Of a stretch of DNA of 64,000 nt, positions 54,404-63,923 are shown piece after piece. The DNA comes from CALREJ01 sp964533375. GTDB lineage: Bacteria > Patescibacteriota > Gracilibacteria > Peribacterales > Peribacteraceae. The notes under the pieces are model-generated. The model searched no databases, had not been told where the DNA came from, and saw only the letters and a list, made by a program, of their open reading frames with translations. A program made the position numbers and the translations under genes. Within the stretch, counting starts at the first letter, position 1. The number at the start of each line of letters is the position of its first letter. Where the stretch lies: the NCBI GenBank assembly GCA_964533375.1, contig CAZHLW010000001.1, positions 806,001 through 870,000 on the forward strand, written 5' to 3'.

Positions 54404-54796
54404 ATGAAAATCCTCACCAACGTTCTTCGTGTTCTTCTTATTCTGTTGCTCCTGACGCCCATCCTCGGTGCCACCGGCGTCTTCCCCGCTCCGACTGCTG
54501 ATTTGTACACGCCAAACGGCTGGGTCTTTATGAGCGCTCTCATGGCCAGCAACTACATGATGCCGCTGCTCGCTATTCTCTGCGCTGTTGTGATTGTGCT
54601 TCTCGTGATGAACCGCACCGCTGCTGCAGCCGCACTTCTTGCACCGATGTCCCTCAACGTCATTCTGTTCCATGCATTCACCGACACCGGACTCATCAGC
54701 CCGTCGGCTTCCCTTGGTATTCCCCTCTTCCTTCTGAACGCGTATTTCCTGTGGATAAACCGGAAGGTATATCAGAAAGTGTGGGAAGCGAAGTAA
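54404..54796 (+). CDS. Four-helix membrane protein, 130 aa
   Basis: Four hydrophobic segments with a LLLLTPILGATGVFPAPT first helix and a NYMMPLLAILCAVVIVLLVMN second. It resembles DoxX-like or DUF-type small membrane proteins and may be distantly related to its divergent neighbour of equal length. Start follows ACCTTCCCCTTTTCATCC with TATACT upstream. A terminator follows. Confidence 0.7.
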   Translation: MKILTNVLRVLLILLLLTPILGATGVFPAPTADLYTPNGWVFMSALMASNYMMPLLAILCAVVIVLLVMNRTAAAAALLAPMSLNVILFHAFTDTGLISPSASLGIPLFLLNAYFLWINRKVYQKVWEAK

Positions 54797-54816
54797 GAGA
54801 CTCTTTGATCACAGCA

Positions 54817-54850
54817 AAAGCCGGCAGTCATTGCGTACTTCCGGCTTTTT
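54817..54850 (+). terminator. Intrinsic terminator
   Basis: AAAGCCGG and CCGGCTTT (with a further A/T-rich extension) form the stem, followed by a T-run. Confidence 0.8.
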
Positions 54851-54961
54851 ACAATACGACTTCTCTTGACGATAGCATGCTTGCGTTTGCTTTCATCGTT
54901 CATTTTAAAAACCGGTAATGATACGATGTCCTCCATCAAACCTTCCGTTACACCTCCGCGC

Positions 54962-57900
54962 ATGTTTTTACAATCCAAACGGTTGCTCTCCTTTGGAGTA
55001 GGAGCCGCTTTTTTACTCTCTCAATTCCCTCCTCTGCCTGCATTCGCACTTCCGAGCACAGACAGTCTTGTAGGCTACTGGAAATTTGATGAAACAAGCG
55101 GATCAGTAGCGGTAGATTCATCGGGAGATGGAAAAACGGGAACGCACAACAATACGCCGACTATTTCCACCACCGTACCCACCACGAATTTCAGCAACGC
55201 TCGCAGCCTGCAGTTTGCCGGAGCGGGCACAAAGAGATATGTCAGTTCATCTCTTGCATGGCCAAGTACGGCGGGCACGATGTCTGCCTGGGTGTATCCG
55301 ACTTCCTATAGTGACTGGTCCGTTGCGACGGGATGGAAACTGACAGGTGCGAATAACGGCTATATTCTGCTGGATGAAGGCGGATCTGGAAGTCCGGGCC
55401 GATGGAGAGCGGTGTTCCGTCCGGATCTGTCGGGAAATGCGGAAGTGAATATCGCCGCGTCTTCCACTATTACGCAGAATGCCTGGAGCCACATTTCCAT
55501 GACATGGAGCAAATCAGGCGGAACATACACATTCGCACTGTACGTGAATGGCGTTCTGCAGGGCACCAATACCTGGACGGGATCGGTGGGATCGAGCGGG
55601 GTCGGAAACTTTGCCGTTGCCCGCGGCGGCGATACGGATGACAACTACTACACCGGAAACGTGGATGATGTCCGCGTCTATAAACGCGCGCTGACACAAA
55701 GCGAAATGACCGATCTGGCTGCCGGCTATCATCCGCAGTCTTTCTGGAAAGGAATGGAGAACCAATCTTACGAAAGTCCCGGTAACTGGAGTGGCAGCTT
55801 CCTTCCTGACCCTTACCGTCGGATTACGATTCGTGCAAATGCGTATCCTGCCATGATGACCGGTGCGATTCAGGCAGCAGGATTAACAATCAATACCGGC
55901 GCACTTCTTCATACCGGCGGCACGGGTATAACCCTCAGAGACAGCGGCACATTCACAAACTACGGAACACTCGCCATGAAGGGTGCAGAAACGCTGACCA
56001 GTTTTACCAACGATTCGAACAAGGGAACGATCCTCGTGTTTGGTACGGGGACGTACACAGGACTGCCGACGGGAACAAGTTACTATAACCTCAATCTGAA
56101 TGACGGACTGGTAGGCTACTGGCAACTGGATGAAATAAGCGGCACACGGGCAGCGGACAGTTCGGGGTACGGCAACTCCGGAGCGCTTCTTGGCGGAGCA
56201 AGTATGTCCACCACAGTGGCACCGGTGCATTTTTCGAATCCGCGCAGCATTAGTTTTGATGGCGTGAATGATTACGTCATGCTCCCGGATAGCACCCTCC
56301 TGCAACCCAATAACCTGACAGTGGGCGCATGGTTCAAGACAACGAGTGCATCGCATCAGATTATTCTGCGCAAACGCTGGAATGGTTTCTCTTTGCGCAT
56401 CAATAACGGGCAGGTCATCAGCAGCCTGTGGGAAAGCAGCGGATCATCCTACGATCTTACCTCTCCACTGACATACAATGACGATAAGTGGCATCACGCG
56501 CTCTTCACATACGATGGAACAACCGTTCTTCTGTATGTGGATGGCACACAGGTTGCAAGACAAACAGGAGCCGGCACACGTCAGATCTACTACGAACCGG
56601 GCGGCATTTCCATCGGCCGCGACGGAGATGATGACTCCGGATATTTTGTGGGAAATATTGATGATGTACGCATGTACAAACGCGTATTGAGAGCAGGTGA
56701 AATCCACGCACTGGCAGTTGGTAACCAACCGTCAACCGGACTGGCAACAACCACTTTGAGCGGCCTGATGACACTGAATGGATCACTGATTCTTAACGGC
56801 GGCACTCTTGATGTGTCTTCCTCCAGCTACGGGCTTATTATCGGGAAAAGCTGGTTCAATAACGGTGGAAAATTCGTCCCGCGCAGCAGCAGTGTTTCCT
56901 TTACCGGGACAACATCAGGGCTGGAGATCCTCTCCGGCGGACAGTCTTTTGCAAAGCTGACTTTTAACGGTTCTGGGGGGACATGGTCTGCACACGACAG
57001 ACTGACCGCATCCGGTACAAGTGTCCTGCTGGCCGGAACGCTTGATGCATCGACAGATGCTTTCACGATGTCTTTTGGACAATTCGTGCAAAACGGCGGA
57101 ACTATTCTTCCGAGGGGCGGCACAATTCTTCTCACGAGTCATTCCAACCTCACACACACCTTCACATCCGAACTTGGGACACTGCGCCTGGAAGATCCCA
57201 TGGAGAACGGACTGGTCGCCTACTGGAAGTTTGATGAAGGAACCAATTCCGGAAGTATTATTGATGTATCCGGCTCCCGCAATACCGGTGTGCGCAGAGG
57301 ATCCGGGACCATCTGGTCGGGCACCACTCTTCCGTCGCTTGATTTTGTGAACGTCTCCGGCATGAAATTCAACGGCCAGGGTGACCGTGTGACCGCCACC
57401 GTGAACGCCGGCATCCCCTCGAATCCGACCAATCTCACACAGGCAATGTGGGTGAAAACGACTATGAGTACGGGCAATCTCCGGACGCTGGTCACCAGAC
57501 GCAATCAGTCGCAGAGCAGCTTTTCCGACTGGCCGACTCTCTTCATGTCCGGCGGCCTCGTGACGTTTGCGGTTGACGACAACAGCTACATGAATACCAC
57601 CAGCTACATTGCCATCGGCGACGGGCAGTGGCATCACGTTGCGGGAGTCAAAAGTGGAACGACGTACAGTCTGTACATTGACGGCGTTCTGCGGAGTTCG
57701 ATTGTCGATTCCCACTCGATGGGAGGAGCAAGCGGCCTTGCCTACAACATCGGCTTTGCTCCGAACTGGAACTCCTCTTACTTTGAAGGCTACATGGATG
57801 ATGTGCGTGTGTATTCCCGTGCGCTCTCGAGCGGTGAAGTGGAAAACCTGGCGCGCGGCTACTATGCAGCGGGAGAAAGCAATACGGCAACCTTCACGCT

Positions 57901-59443
57901 CGGCAACGATCTCTCGGTCAACAAGCTGTACGTCGACAGCGGAAAATTCTCGACCGATACGCACGACCTGACCAGTTTCTATCCCCTCATCATCACGCGC
58001 GGCAACGGCACAGTCACATTGGGATCGGGGCTGGCAACGCTCGGCGGCCTCGTGATGTCGGGATCAACCATGACAGGAGGTTCCGGTGACCTGGACATCA
58101 ACTGGGATGTGCAGATTTTTACGGGATCATTCATTGCTCCGTCTGGACGAATTACCATCGACGGAAACTGGCAGAAGTGGGGTGGCACATTCAATGCAAA
58201 CGGCGGCACCGTTATTCTGGATGGCACGAATCAGACCATCAACGGTGCAAATACGTTCCATCACTTGAGCAAACTCGTCGCCTCTGCTGACACTCTCTAT
58301 TTTGGCGAAGGAACGACCACAGCGGTTGATGGTGTGCTGACACTGCAGGGTGCTGCCGGCAATCTGCTCAGTCTTCGATCAAATGTGTCGGGAGATGAGT
58401 GGTTTATCGACCCATCCGGCACGCGGACGCTGTCGTATCTGGATGTAAAAGACAGCAACAACATCAACGCAACCGCCATCGACTGTCTGAATCTGCATTG
58501 TGTGAACAGAGGCAATAACACCAACTGGCTTCTTCCCGATGTGGTTATTGATTCCGCTCCGGAGCAAACATCCGGTACCACACCGCAGCGCGTTTCTACA
58601 GGCGGCGGCCGTGGTCATGGCACGACTATGAAAAAAGCGATTGATGTCCGCACCGCTCTCATCAATGATTTCCGTCTGCAGATTGCACTCAGTAAAACCA
58701 TTCCCGAAACAAGAGTGCGCCGCGGAGGCTCTTCTTCCGCATCATCGCAGTCTGATACAAAAATAGTAGTGATGGGCAGATCATCCGCACGCACAAGGTC
58801 CTCTGCAGGAAGCACTCTGCCGACCGTCCGTATTGCGGAGCAGGATGGCAAATTGCTGGTTGCCATGGCCGACCGCGATGTCCTCTACAGCGATGTTCCT
58901 GTCGACGAATGGTACGCTCCCTATGTCTCGCAGGTCATTACCGACGGCTTCGCACAAGGCTACAAAAACAGTGACGGCGTCCTCACCGGAGAATTCGGCG
59001 TGGCCAATAACATCACCCGCGCGGAAATGCTGAAGATGGCTCTGGAAGCCGCAGAGAAGAAACCGGGTATCGAGACTGCACAACTTCGGAATCAATCTGC
59101 AAAAAATACCTGGGCCTCTCCGTATGTCGGGCTCGCGGAAAAAATGCAGCTCACTGTCTTCAGTGCCACAGCGGATGTGAATGTTCCCGCTACACGCGGC
59201 GAAGTGGTGCAGACCATTCTGCAAGCAATGGGAATCACCATCGGAAACAATACTGCCGACTACACCGATGTCCCGAAGACGCACAAGTATTCAAGCGCCA
59301 TTGCAGCAGCCACCTTCTTCGGCGTCGTTCAGGGCGATGCAAACAGCGACGGCACCCCCGCAGGAACCTTCCGCCCCGAAGACCCCATCAACCGCGCGGA
59401 AGTCGCAAAGATGATCGCGCTGGCTGCAAAGCTTCTGAAATAG
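54962..59443 (+). CDS. Giant LamG/SLH surface protein
   Basis: 1493 aa. Signal peptide about 1-29 (MFLQSKRLLSF...PAFA). Three LamG/concanavalin domains begin near residues 37, 382 and 755, each opening with LVGYW or LVAYWKFDE and ending in the MDDVRVYSRALS motif. Between them lie beta-helix-type stretches (GGTLDVSSSSYGLII..). Three SLH repeats close the protein (about 1300-1493; GVVQGDANSDGTPAGTFRPEDPINRAEVAKM). Glycan-binding, wall-anchored adhesin-like protein. Start 54962 is preferred for its clean signal peptide and a TACGAT -10 about 37 nt upstream; 54926 and 54866 are alternatives. Confidence 0.85.
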   Translation: MFLQSKRLLSFGVGAAFLLSQFPPLPAFALPSTDSLVGYWKFDETSGSVAVDSSGDGKTGTHNNTPTISTTVPTTNFSNARSLQFAGAGTKRYVSSSLAWPSTAGTMSAWVYPTSYSDWSVATGWKLTGANNGYILLDEGGSGSPGRWRAVFRPDLSGNAEVNIAASSTITQNAWSHISMTWSKSGGTYTFALYVNGVLQGTNTWTGSVGSSGVGNFAVARGGDTDDNYYTGNVDDVRVYKRALTQSEMTDLAAGYHPQSFWKGMENQSYESPGNWSGSFLPDPYRRITIRANAYPAMMTGAIQAAGLTINTGALLHTGGTGITLRDSGTFTNYGTLAMKGAETLTSFTNDSNKGTILVFGTGTYTGLPTGTSYYNLNLNDGLVGYWQLDEISGTRAADSSGYGNSGALLGGASMSTTVAPVHFSNPRSISFDGVNDYVMLPDSTLLQPNNLTVGAWFKTTSASHQIILRKRWNGFSLRINNGQVISSLWESSGSSYDLTSPLTYNDDKWHHALFTYDGTTVLLYVDGTQVARQTGAGTRQIYYEPGGISIGRDGDDDSGYFVGNIDDVRMYKRVLRAGEIHALAVGNQPSTGLATTTLSGLMTLNGSLILNGGTLDVSSSSYGLIIGKSWFNNGGKFVPRSSSVSFTGTTSGLEILSGGQSFAKLTFNGSGGTWSAHDRLTASGTSVLLAGTLDASTDAFTMSFGQFVQNGGTILPRGGTILLTSHSNLTHTFTSELGTLRLEDPMENGLVAYWKFDEGTNSGSIIDVSGSRNTGVRRGSGTIWSGTTLPSLDFVNVSGMKFNGQGDRVTATVNAGIPSNPTNLTQAMWVKTTMSTGNLRTLVTRRNQSQSSFSDWPTLFMSGGLVTFAVDDNSYMNTTSYIAIGDGQWHHVAGVKSGTTYSLYIDGVLRSSIVDSHSMGGASGLAYNIGFAPNWNSSYFEGYMDDVRVYSRALSSGEVENLARGYYAAGESNTATFTLGNDLSVNKLYVDSGKFSTDTHDLTSFYPLIITRGNGTVTLGSGLATLGGLVMSGSTMTGGSGDLDINWDVQIFTGSFIAPSGRITIDGNWQKWGGTFNANGGTVILDGTNQTINGANTFHHLSKLVASADTLYFGEGTTTAVDGVLTLQGAAGNLLSLRSNVSGDEWFIDPSGTRTLSYLDVKDSNNINATAIDCLNLHCVNRGNNTNWLLPDVVIDSAPEQTSGTTPQRVSTGGGRGHGTTMKKAIDVRTALINDFRLQIALSKTIPETRVRRGGSSSASSQSDTKIVVMGRSSARTRSSAGSTLPTVRIAEQDGKLLVAMADRDVLYSDVPVDEWYAPYVSQVITDGFAQGYKNSDGVLTGEFGVANNITRAEMLKMALEAAEKKPGIETAQLRNQSAKNTWASPYVGLAEKMQLTVFSATADVNVPATRGEVVQTILQAMGITIGNNTADYTDVPKTHKYSSAIAAATFFGVVQGDANSDGTPAGTFRPEDPINRAEVAKMIALAAKLLK

Positions 59444-59444
59444 C

Positions 59445-59960
59445 ATGAGTGACAGGCGTCCGCTCACCGTGCATGTCCATGACCACATGCAGGAAGCAAC
59501 CTATACGCTCAGCGAACAGATGGGTACAAATTTTGATCAGCGTTTTGAGCCGGAGCTTACGCCAAAGGAGATGCTGGCTCTTGGAATATTTGGCGGAAAA
59601 TACCTGACCGACTGCCGCGATGAATTTCCCGCCGACTGGTTTACCGGTGCAAAACTGAGTCCGGAAAAACACGACAAAACGCTCAACTTTTTCGGTGTCG
59701 ATGCCAGCCAGTCTCTGCAGGAGTGGATCCGTAAAGGCTGGATTCACCCCATGGACCCGCGCGGCTGGTTCCAGTGGTACTGCAGGTACTACATGGGGCG
59801 ACGCCTGGGAAAAGAAGACGACCGGCAGATAAAGCGCTGGCTCGCCATCCGCCGGCACATCGCACAAATCCGGAAGAACTGCGCGCCTGGAGATCTAAGT
59901 TGCAGACCGCGTCAACGGCAGGCAGTGCTGCAGTGGGCGTATGACAGCCGGAAGATATAA
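59445..59960 (+). CDS. Conserved hypothetical protein, 171 aa
   Basis: A widely occurring family without known function, judged by its dense conserved-looking motifs: MLALGIFGGKYL, EFPADWF, NFFGVDASQSLQEW, GWIHPMDPRGWFQWYCRYYMGRR, and QIRKNC...RQRQAVLQWAYDSR. Rich in Trp and Arg, soluble. It starts one base after the stop of the giant surface protein, so it is translated from the same mRNA; functional link unknown. Confidence 0.7.
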   Translation: MSDRRPLTVHVHDHMQEATYTLSEQMGTNFDQRFEPELTPKEMLALGIFGGKYLTDCRDEFPADWFTGAKLSPEKHDKTLNFFGVDASQSLQEWIRKGWIHPMDPRGWFQWYCRYYMGRRLGKEDDRQIKRWLAIRRHIAQIRKNCAPGDLSCRPRQRQAVLQWAYDSRKI

Positions 59961-60009
59961 AAAAAATAGTTGCGCCGAGTGGAGGTAGACAAGCATCCGG
60001 GGAACGTTG

Positions 60010-60015
60010 TATAAG
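60010..60015 (+). promoter_or_regulatory. -10 TATAAG, leaderless type
   Basis: TATAAG ends 6 nt before the ATG at 60022. Confidence 0.45.
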
Positions 60016-60021
60016 GAACTT

Positions 60022-60357
60022 ATGTCGAGACTTCCCCTCCTGATCGGAAGCGTCGATGCCACACCCAAAAATTTTCACATTCGTCTGACGCGTGATTATC
60101 TGATTGTTCCGCCGAATATCATGCATGCCATAGAACGGTCGAGGGCGGTTTTTGCCGATCATTTCTACGCAGTGCTGCAGGAATCGCACCCCGACTATCT
60201 GACGCAGTCTCTCGGCTGGACTGCTGCAGAGGTACGGCATCTGCAAGACATTCTCCGCAAGCGTTACGGAGACAAGCTGACTCTGCCGCCTTATACACGC
60301 ATTCCTTTCGAACCGGAAAAATTGCGACCGCCGAAAGGAAAGAAAAAATCCGCCTGA
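60022..60357 (+). CDS. Hypothetical protein, 111 aa
   Basis: Not recognised. Basic, mixed alpha/beta; the end is Lys-rich (PPKGKKKSA). The start at 60022 is set by the -10 box 6 nt upstream; a TTG codon at 60007 would extend it but precedes the predicted transcript start. Confidence 0.6.
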   Translation: MSRLPLLIGSVDATPKNFHIRLTRDYLIVPPNIMHAIERSRAVFADHFYAVLQESHPDYLTQSLGWTAAEVRHLQDILRKRYGDKLTLPPYTRIPFEPEKLRPPKGKKKSA

Positions 60358-60362
60358 CCTTG

Positions 60363-60368
60363 TATACT
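60363..60368 (+). promoter_or_regulatory. -10 TATACT, leaderless type
   Basis: TATACT ends 6 nt before the ATG at 60375. It lies just after the previous gene's stop, so each of these two genes has its own promoter. Confidence 0.6.
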
Positions 60369-60374
60369 GCACGC

Positions 60375-61127
60375 ATGAAAAAAGCCCTCCTCCTTCTGCC
60401 GCTCGTCCTTATTGCCTGCTCTGGCAAACAGGCTCCGTCTCTTTCCACGCAAAAGGAGTCCCCTGCCGCCACGCTGCCCGCGGAAGTAATCGTGAATACA
60501 TCGGCGGATCTGCCGGAAGTGCGCCCGGTTGATGACGAATGGAGCGAGTACATCAACCATCTGCTTGGAATCTCCGTCCGTTTCCCGAAAATCGTGCTGG
60601 AGGATATGGCCTACAAGGCAGACGCGGAAAATCCCACAGTGGAGGTACATGTCATCCAACAGGGAGAAGTGGTTACCTTCGCCCGCGACCGCAACCCGAC
60701 AATCGGCTACGCGATAGCAGCCGACACACCTTTCGTGCAGACAGACAGAACCGTCCGGCACCCGTACTACAGCAGTGCCTATCTGGAAGACCCCGCTTAT
60801 CCGTATCAGATCTATCTCGCGAAAGCAGAAACGATTGATGATCTCCGCGCCTTCATCCAGCGCGCCTACGGCAAGGGCTGCATGGTGGATGAAGCGGCCG
60901 CGTCGCGCTACGACGACAGACCGGGCGTTCTGACTTTCACGGTCGGACCTGCGGGAGAAACGTGTCCTGGTTCGTACCCTGCCGGCGATGTCGTAACGTG
61001 GTATCAGGACAAAAAAGTCGCGGTTGGTGTGCAGCCCGGGTGGCAGGGGAAATTTGCGAAGCCGTTTGCGGTGAAGAGCGGGGATGATGCGGCTTACAGC
61101 ATCAATGCTGTACTGACGACCCGCTAA
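60375..61127 (+). CDS. Lipoprotein of unknown function
   Basis: 250 aa, lipobox LIAC (Cys at 15), then a Ser/Pro-rich tether and a mixed alpha/beta domain with two Cys pairs. The 'EYINHLLGISVRFPKI' segment opens a domain common in small bacterial lipoproteins with a PsbP-like layout. Exposed on the outer face of the membrane. Start from the -10 box. Confidence 0.7.
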   Translation: MKKALLLLPLVLIACSGKQAPSLSTQKESPAATLPAEVIVNTSADLPEVRPVDDEWSEYINHLLGISVRFPKIVLEDMAYKADAENPTVEVHVIQQGEVVTFARDRNPTIGYAIAADTPFVQTDRTVRHPYYSSAYLEDPAYPYQIYLAKAETIDDLRAFIQRAYGKGCMVDEAAASRYDDRPGVLTFTVGPAGETCPGSYPAGDVVTWYQDKKVAVGVQPGWQGKFAKPFAVKSGDDAAYSINAVLTTR

Positions 61128-61136
61128 GCCGGAGTG

Positions 61137-62027
61137 TCATTCTGCTTCTCTGGGCAAACTCTTCACAGTGATTTCCAGCAGAGAGATTTTTTGCGGATAG
61201 CGGCGATTATTGGTTTCAATATTGTCTTTTAAATTATGCTCATACCCAAAGAGGAGATGCACCACTTTTTTCCTGCTTCTGCGCAGTGATTGCATAATCC
61301 ATCCCTCCCGCTGCGCAATGACCCACTTGGCAACATCCCGCTCATTACCGGATTGAATGGCAAACCTTTTTTGCGTACTGATGAATGGATCTTCCGCTGC
61401 CTGAATGACCACATCGCGCTGCGTGGTGAGTGCATACCCCGGCCCCAGGCGGGCAACCGGCGAGAGCGTCATTTGCCCCACAGGCTGATTGAAAGGATGC
61501 ACAAGCTGCAGCACAGGTTCGTGTAGGCTTTTTGGATCTTTCATCAGCGCCGCCACTTTTTCCGGCGGAGGATCGGTCTCATAGAATGCCATGACACGCT
61601 GCATCCGGACGAGCGACTCGTGCAGCTTTTGCAAATCTTTCAGATGTGCCGCTTCGTCACCCGTCTCCACTTCCTCGTGCATCAGGCTCTGCAGTTCCCC
61701 GCCCTCCATATCGCGCACGACCAGCATTGCAGAGAATATTTCGGCATTCACACGTTCCAGTTGCGGCAGAACACGCGGATCAATCTCATGGATAAAATGA
61801 CCCCACCGCCAATGGACAAGACCAATCTCTGCATCATCGACCAGATACGGCGTGGCATCGGCAATCACATCCTTCGCCTTGATCTTCACTTCATCCGCAA
61901 TACTTTTCAGAACAATATTCACCCTGGGCGGCGCCTTCTGCAGCGCAGGTTCCTCTCCCGCCACCGCAGACACCAGGCTATATGCGGCAATAACCAGACC
62001 CGAAAGAAAGCTGGGCGAAGAGGACAT
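61137..62027 (-). CDS. Secreted hypothetical protein, 296 aa
   Basis: Not recognised. A signal-peptide-like N-terminus (about 1-24, SAVAG) and a helical body rich in His, Glu and Arg. TAGAAT ends 8 nt before ATG 62027, consistent with a leaderless transcript. Converges on the lipoprotein gene 9 bases away. Confidence 0.6.
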   Translation of the reverse strand: MSSSPSFLSGLVIAAYSLVSAVAGEEPALQKAPPRVNIVLKSIADEVKIKAKDVIADATPYLVDDAEIGLVHWRWGHFIHEIDPRVLPQLERVNAEIFSAMLVVRDMEGGELQSLMHEEVETGDEAAHLKDLQKLHESLVRMQRVMAFYETDPPPEKVAALMKDPKSLHEPVLQLVHPFNQPVGQMTLSPVARLGPGYALTTQRDVVIQAAEDPFISTQKRFAIQSGNERDVAKWVIAQREGWIMQSLRRSRKKVVHLLFGYEHNLKDNIETNNRRYPQKISLLEITVKSLPREAE

Positions 62028-62035
62028 AAGGAAAA

Positions 62036-62041
62036 ATTCTA
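62036..62041 (-). promoter_or_regulatory. -10 TAGAAT, leaderless type
   Basis: On the minus strand TAGAAT ends 8 nt before the ATG at 62027; the spacer is TTTTCCTT. Confidence 0.5.
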
Positions 62042-62080
62042 TGCCTCCTCACCCGAAAAAGCAGCATCAAAAGAAATCCC

Positions 62081-62506
62081 TTATGCGTTTGGGTTCCACT
62101 CGATTGTCCATTCAATACCGTATTTGTCCCTGAACATGGCAAAGTACGAGCCCCACGGACTCTGATCCATCGGCATTTCCACGGTACCCCCTGCCGAGAG
62201 ACCGTTGAACAACCTGTCGGCTTCTTCACGGCTGTCCGCAGTCACAGCAATTTTTGATCTGTTTTCATCTTCACTGACCGGTCCCATAAATGACGGAACA
62301 TCATTCGCAATCAACAGATTGTTCCCGATACCCAGAGTGATTCTCATTATTTTCTCCGCATCAGCACCGGTGACAGGCATTTCAGGTCCAGCGATATCTT
62401 TACAACGAATAATCTTTCCAAATGCACCGCCAAAGACGGATTTGTAAAAAGTGAAGGCTTCTTCGGCGTTTCCGTTGAAGTTGATGTAGGGGTTGATGGT
62501 GGGCAT
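62081..62506 (-). CDS. VOC-superfamily (PhnB-like) protein
   Basis: 141 aa. PhnB/glyoxalase-fold pattern: PYINFNGNAEEAFTFYKSVFGGAF, then GNNLLIANDVP, and the C-terminal MDQSPWGSYFAMFRDKYGIEWTI. This subgroup usually lacks a proven activity (annotated as 3-demethylubiquinone methyltransferase or glyoxalase-like). TAGAAT ends 6 nt before its ATG. Confidence 0.9.
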   Translation of the reverse strand: MPTINPYINFNGNAEEAFTFYKSVFGGAFGKIIRCKDIAGPEMPVTGADAEKIMRITLGIGNNLLIANDVPSFMGPVSEDENRSKIAVTADSREEADRLFNGLSAGGTVEMPMDQSPWGSYFAMFRDKYGIEWTIEWNPNA

Positions 62507-62512
62507 GGTTTT

Positions 62513-62518
62513 ATTCTA
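62513..62518 (-). promoter_or_regulatory. -10 TAGAAT, leaderless type
   Basis: On the minus strand TAGAAT ends 6 nt before the ATG at 62506; the spacer is AAAACC. Confidence 0.5.
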
Positions 62519-62581
62519 GGGAATATGCACCGTCTTTCATATGAATGAAATGCTTTCTATTGTCAGAGGAAGGAATCACGC

Positions 62582-63706
62582 TCATCTCTGTTCCGGTTCC
62601 TCACTATCCGGCTGTGAATGGCTGCCTATTGGAATTCTGTCCAATAACCCCGCTCTCATGAGAGCCTGATAGATTTTGTTATGATTTTTGCGCAACTCTG
62701 AACGTGTTACCCCCTCGCAATGCTTTCGATATTCCTCCAATGGATCTTTATGACGCCGGTTAATGGTCGGCACGATATCCAATTCCCCGATTTTTGTAAG
62801 AGCCTGATATAAACCGGAATTCGCATCTTTCAGTGCAGTACGGGTCACACCTGCAAAATGCTCCTGATAGTACGCTACAGGATTGTGAAGATAGGGACTT
62901 TCCGGCTCAAGAGGAATGGCGGAAAGTTCTCCGCTTTGATGCAGTTTGTTGTAAATGCTCTTATCCACTCTTGCAAGTTGCCCGCGGGTGTACTGTCCAT
63001 ATTGTTGCTTTGCCAATTGTGCCGCATTACCAAGTTGTCTTTTGGTAGGATCGACGGGGACTTTTTGAATGTCTCCGTTTTCCAGTAATTTCTGATAGAG
63101 TCCCGGGTCCAGAATTTTTAATTTCCCTCTGGTCAGACCCGGCCACTTCTCTTCGTAGTACGCAAACGGATCATCAATATGCCGGACAGGCTGAATATGT
63201 ATGTGCTGCAGCAGGTCCCGCGATTGAAGCGCCGCATAGAGCGGACGATCGACTCTCGCCAATTCACCGCGTGTCAGTCCCTCATGGTTTTCTTTATAGA
63301 ATTGAAGAGGATCTTCAAATTTTCTCCTCTCCAGTGGCACAGATTCCAATTGATGATGATAGCGGAGCCGGCCATGCAAAGCCTGGTTCACCACTCTCAG
63401 TTTATGGCGCGGGACACCGGGATAATTCAAACGATAAAGAAGAAGCGGATCGACCCCTTTGGGAAATACGACTTTTTTCTTTCTTCTCTTCGAAAGCGGA
63501 TCACCAGTCACCTGAATAACCGCTATTTTTTTCAAAGCGTAAAAAAGATCGGGGTCCACTTTTAAAAGCTCATCACGGGTGATGCCTTTATAATATTCAA
63601 TGCAATAGGAGACAGGGTCGTTTATTCTGCCTTCCTGTTTTCCCAGTTCAGCCTGAACCTTCAATTCCTGCTCCTCTGCTGTGAACAATCGTGGGGCTAC
63701 AAACAT
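62582..63706 (-). CDS. Seven-repeat protein, possibly nucleic-acid binding
   Basis: 374 aa consisting of seven tandem units of about 47 residues with the pattern DP-x2-Y-x4-x2-G-x-TR-x2-L-x(4)-LY-x2-L-x3-G-x4-IP. Units start near residues 29, 80, 129, 178, 225, 273 and 320. Each unit looks like three helices, the size of a helix-turn-helix module, and the TR-x-EL... LY-x-AL part resembles DNA-binding repeats, but I recognise no named family. Highly basic. No signal peptide, so cytoplasmic. Confidence 0.7.
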   Translation of the reverse strand: MFVAPRLFTAEEQELKVQAELGKQEGRINDPVSYCIEYYKGITRDELLKVDPDLFYALKKIAVIQVTGDPLSKRRKKKVVFPKGVDPLLLYRLNYPGVPRHKLRVVNQALHGRLRYHHQLESVPLERRKFEDPLQFYKENHEGLTRGELARVDRPLYAALQSRDLLQHIHIQPVRHIDDPFAYYEEKWPGLTRGKLKILDPGLYQKLLENGDIQKVPVDPTKRQLGNAAQLAKQQYGQYTRGQLARVDKSIYNKLHQSGELSAIPLEPESPYLHNPVAYYQEHFAGVTRTALKDANSGLYQALTKIGELDIVPTINRRHKDPLEEYRKHCEGVTRSELRKNHNKIYQALMRAGLLDRIPIGSHSQPDSEEPEQR

Positions 63707-63864
63707 ACAACCGTGAAATAGGGAGCGTCATTATTCCTGAAAGCAGCCAAAAAAGTAGACATTTTTACCACTCCTTCTAGAATAAGAGTCTGATCTCTGG
63801 AATCTACGGCCTTTCCAACCAACTCTATCTGATCACATTTTGTACTCAGTTTTTCCTCTTTCCT

Positions 63865-63870
63865 TAGACT
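63865..63870 (+). promoter_or_regulatory. Possible -10 TAGACT of tmRNA precursor
   Basis: TAGACT follows a C/T-rich stretch about 54 nt before the mature 5' end. The same hexamer serves the gene at 48282. No good -35. The mature end is presumably made by RNase P. Apart from this and the palindrome the region 63707-63923 holds nothing visible. Confidence 0.35.
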
Positions 63871-63881
63871 CGCACTGCATC

Positions 63882-63900
63882 TTCATGGCGTAGCCATGAA
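63882..63900. repeat. Palindrome before tmRNA
   Basis: TTCATGGC and GCCATGAA are perfect inverted arms around GTA, followed by another GAGCAAAGCGAGTGGTTCATG word that repeats the TTCATG arm. It resembles dispersed extragenic palindromes. Confidence 0.5.
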
Positions 63901-63923
63901 CCCGAGCAAAGCGAGTGGTTCAT

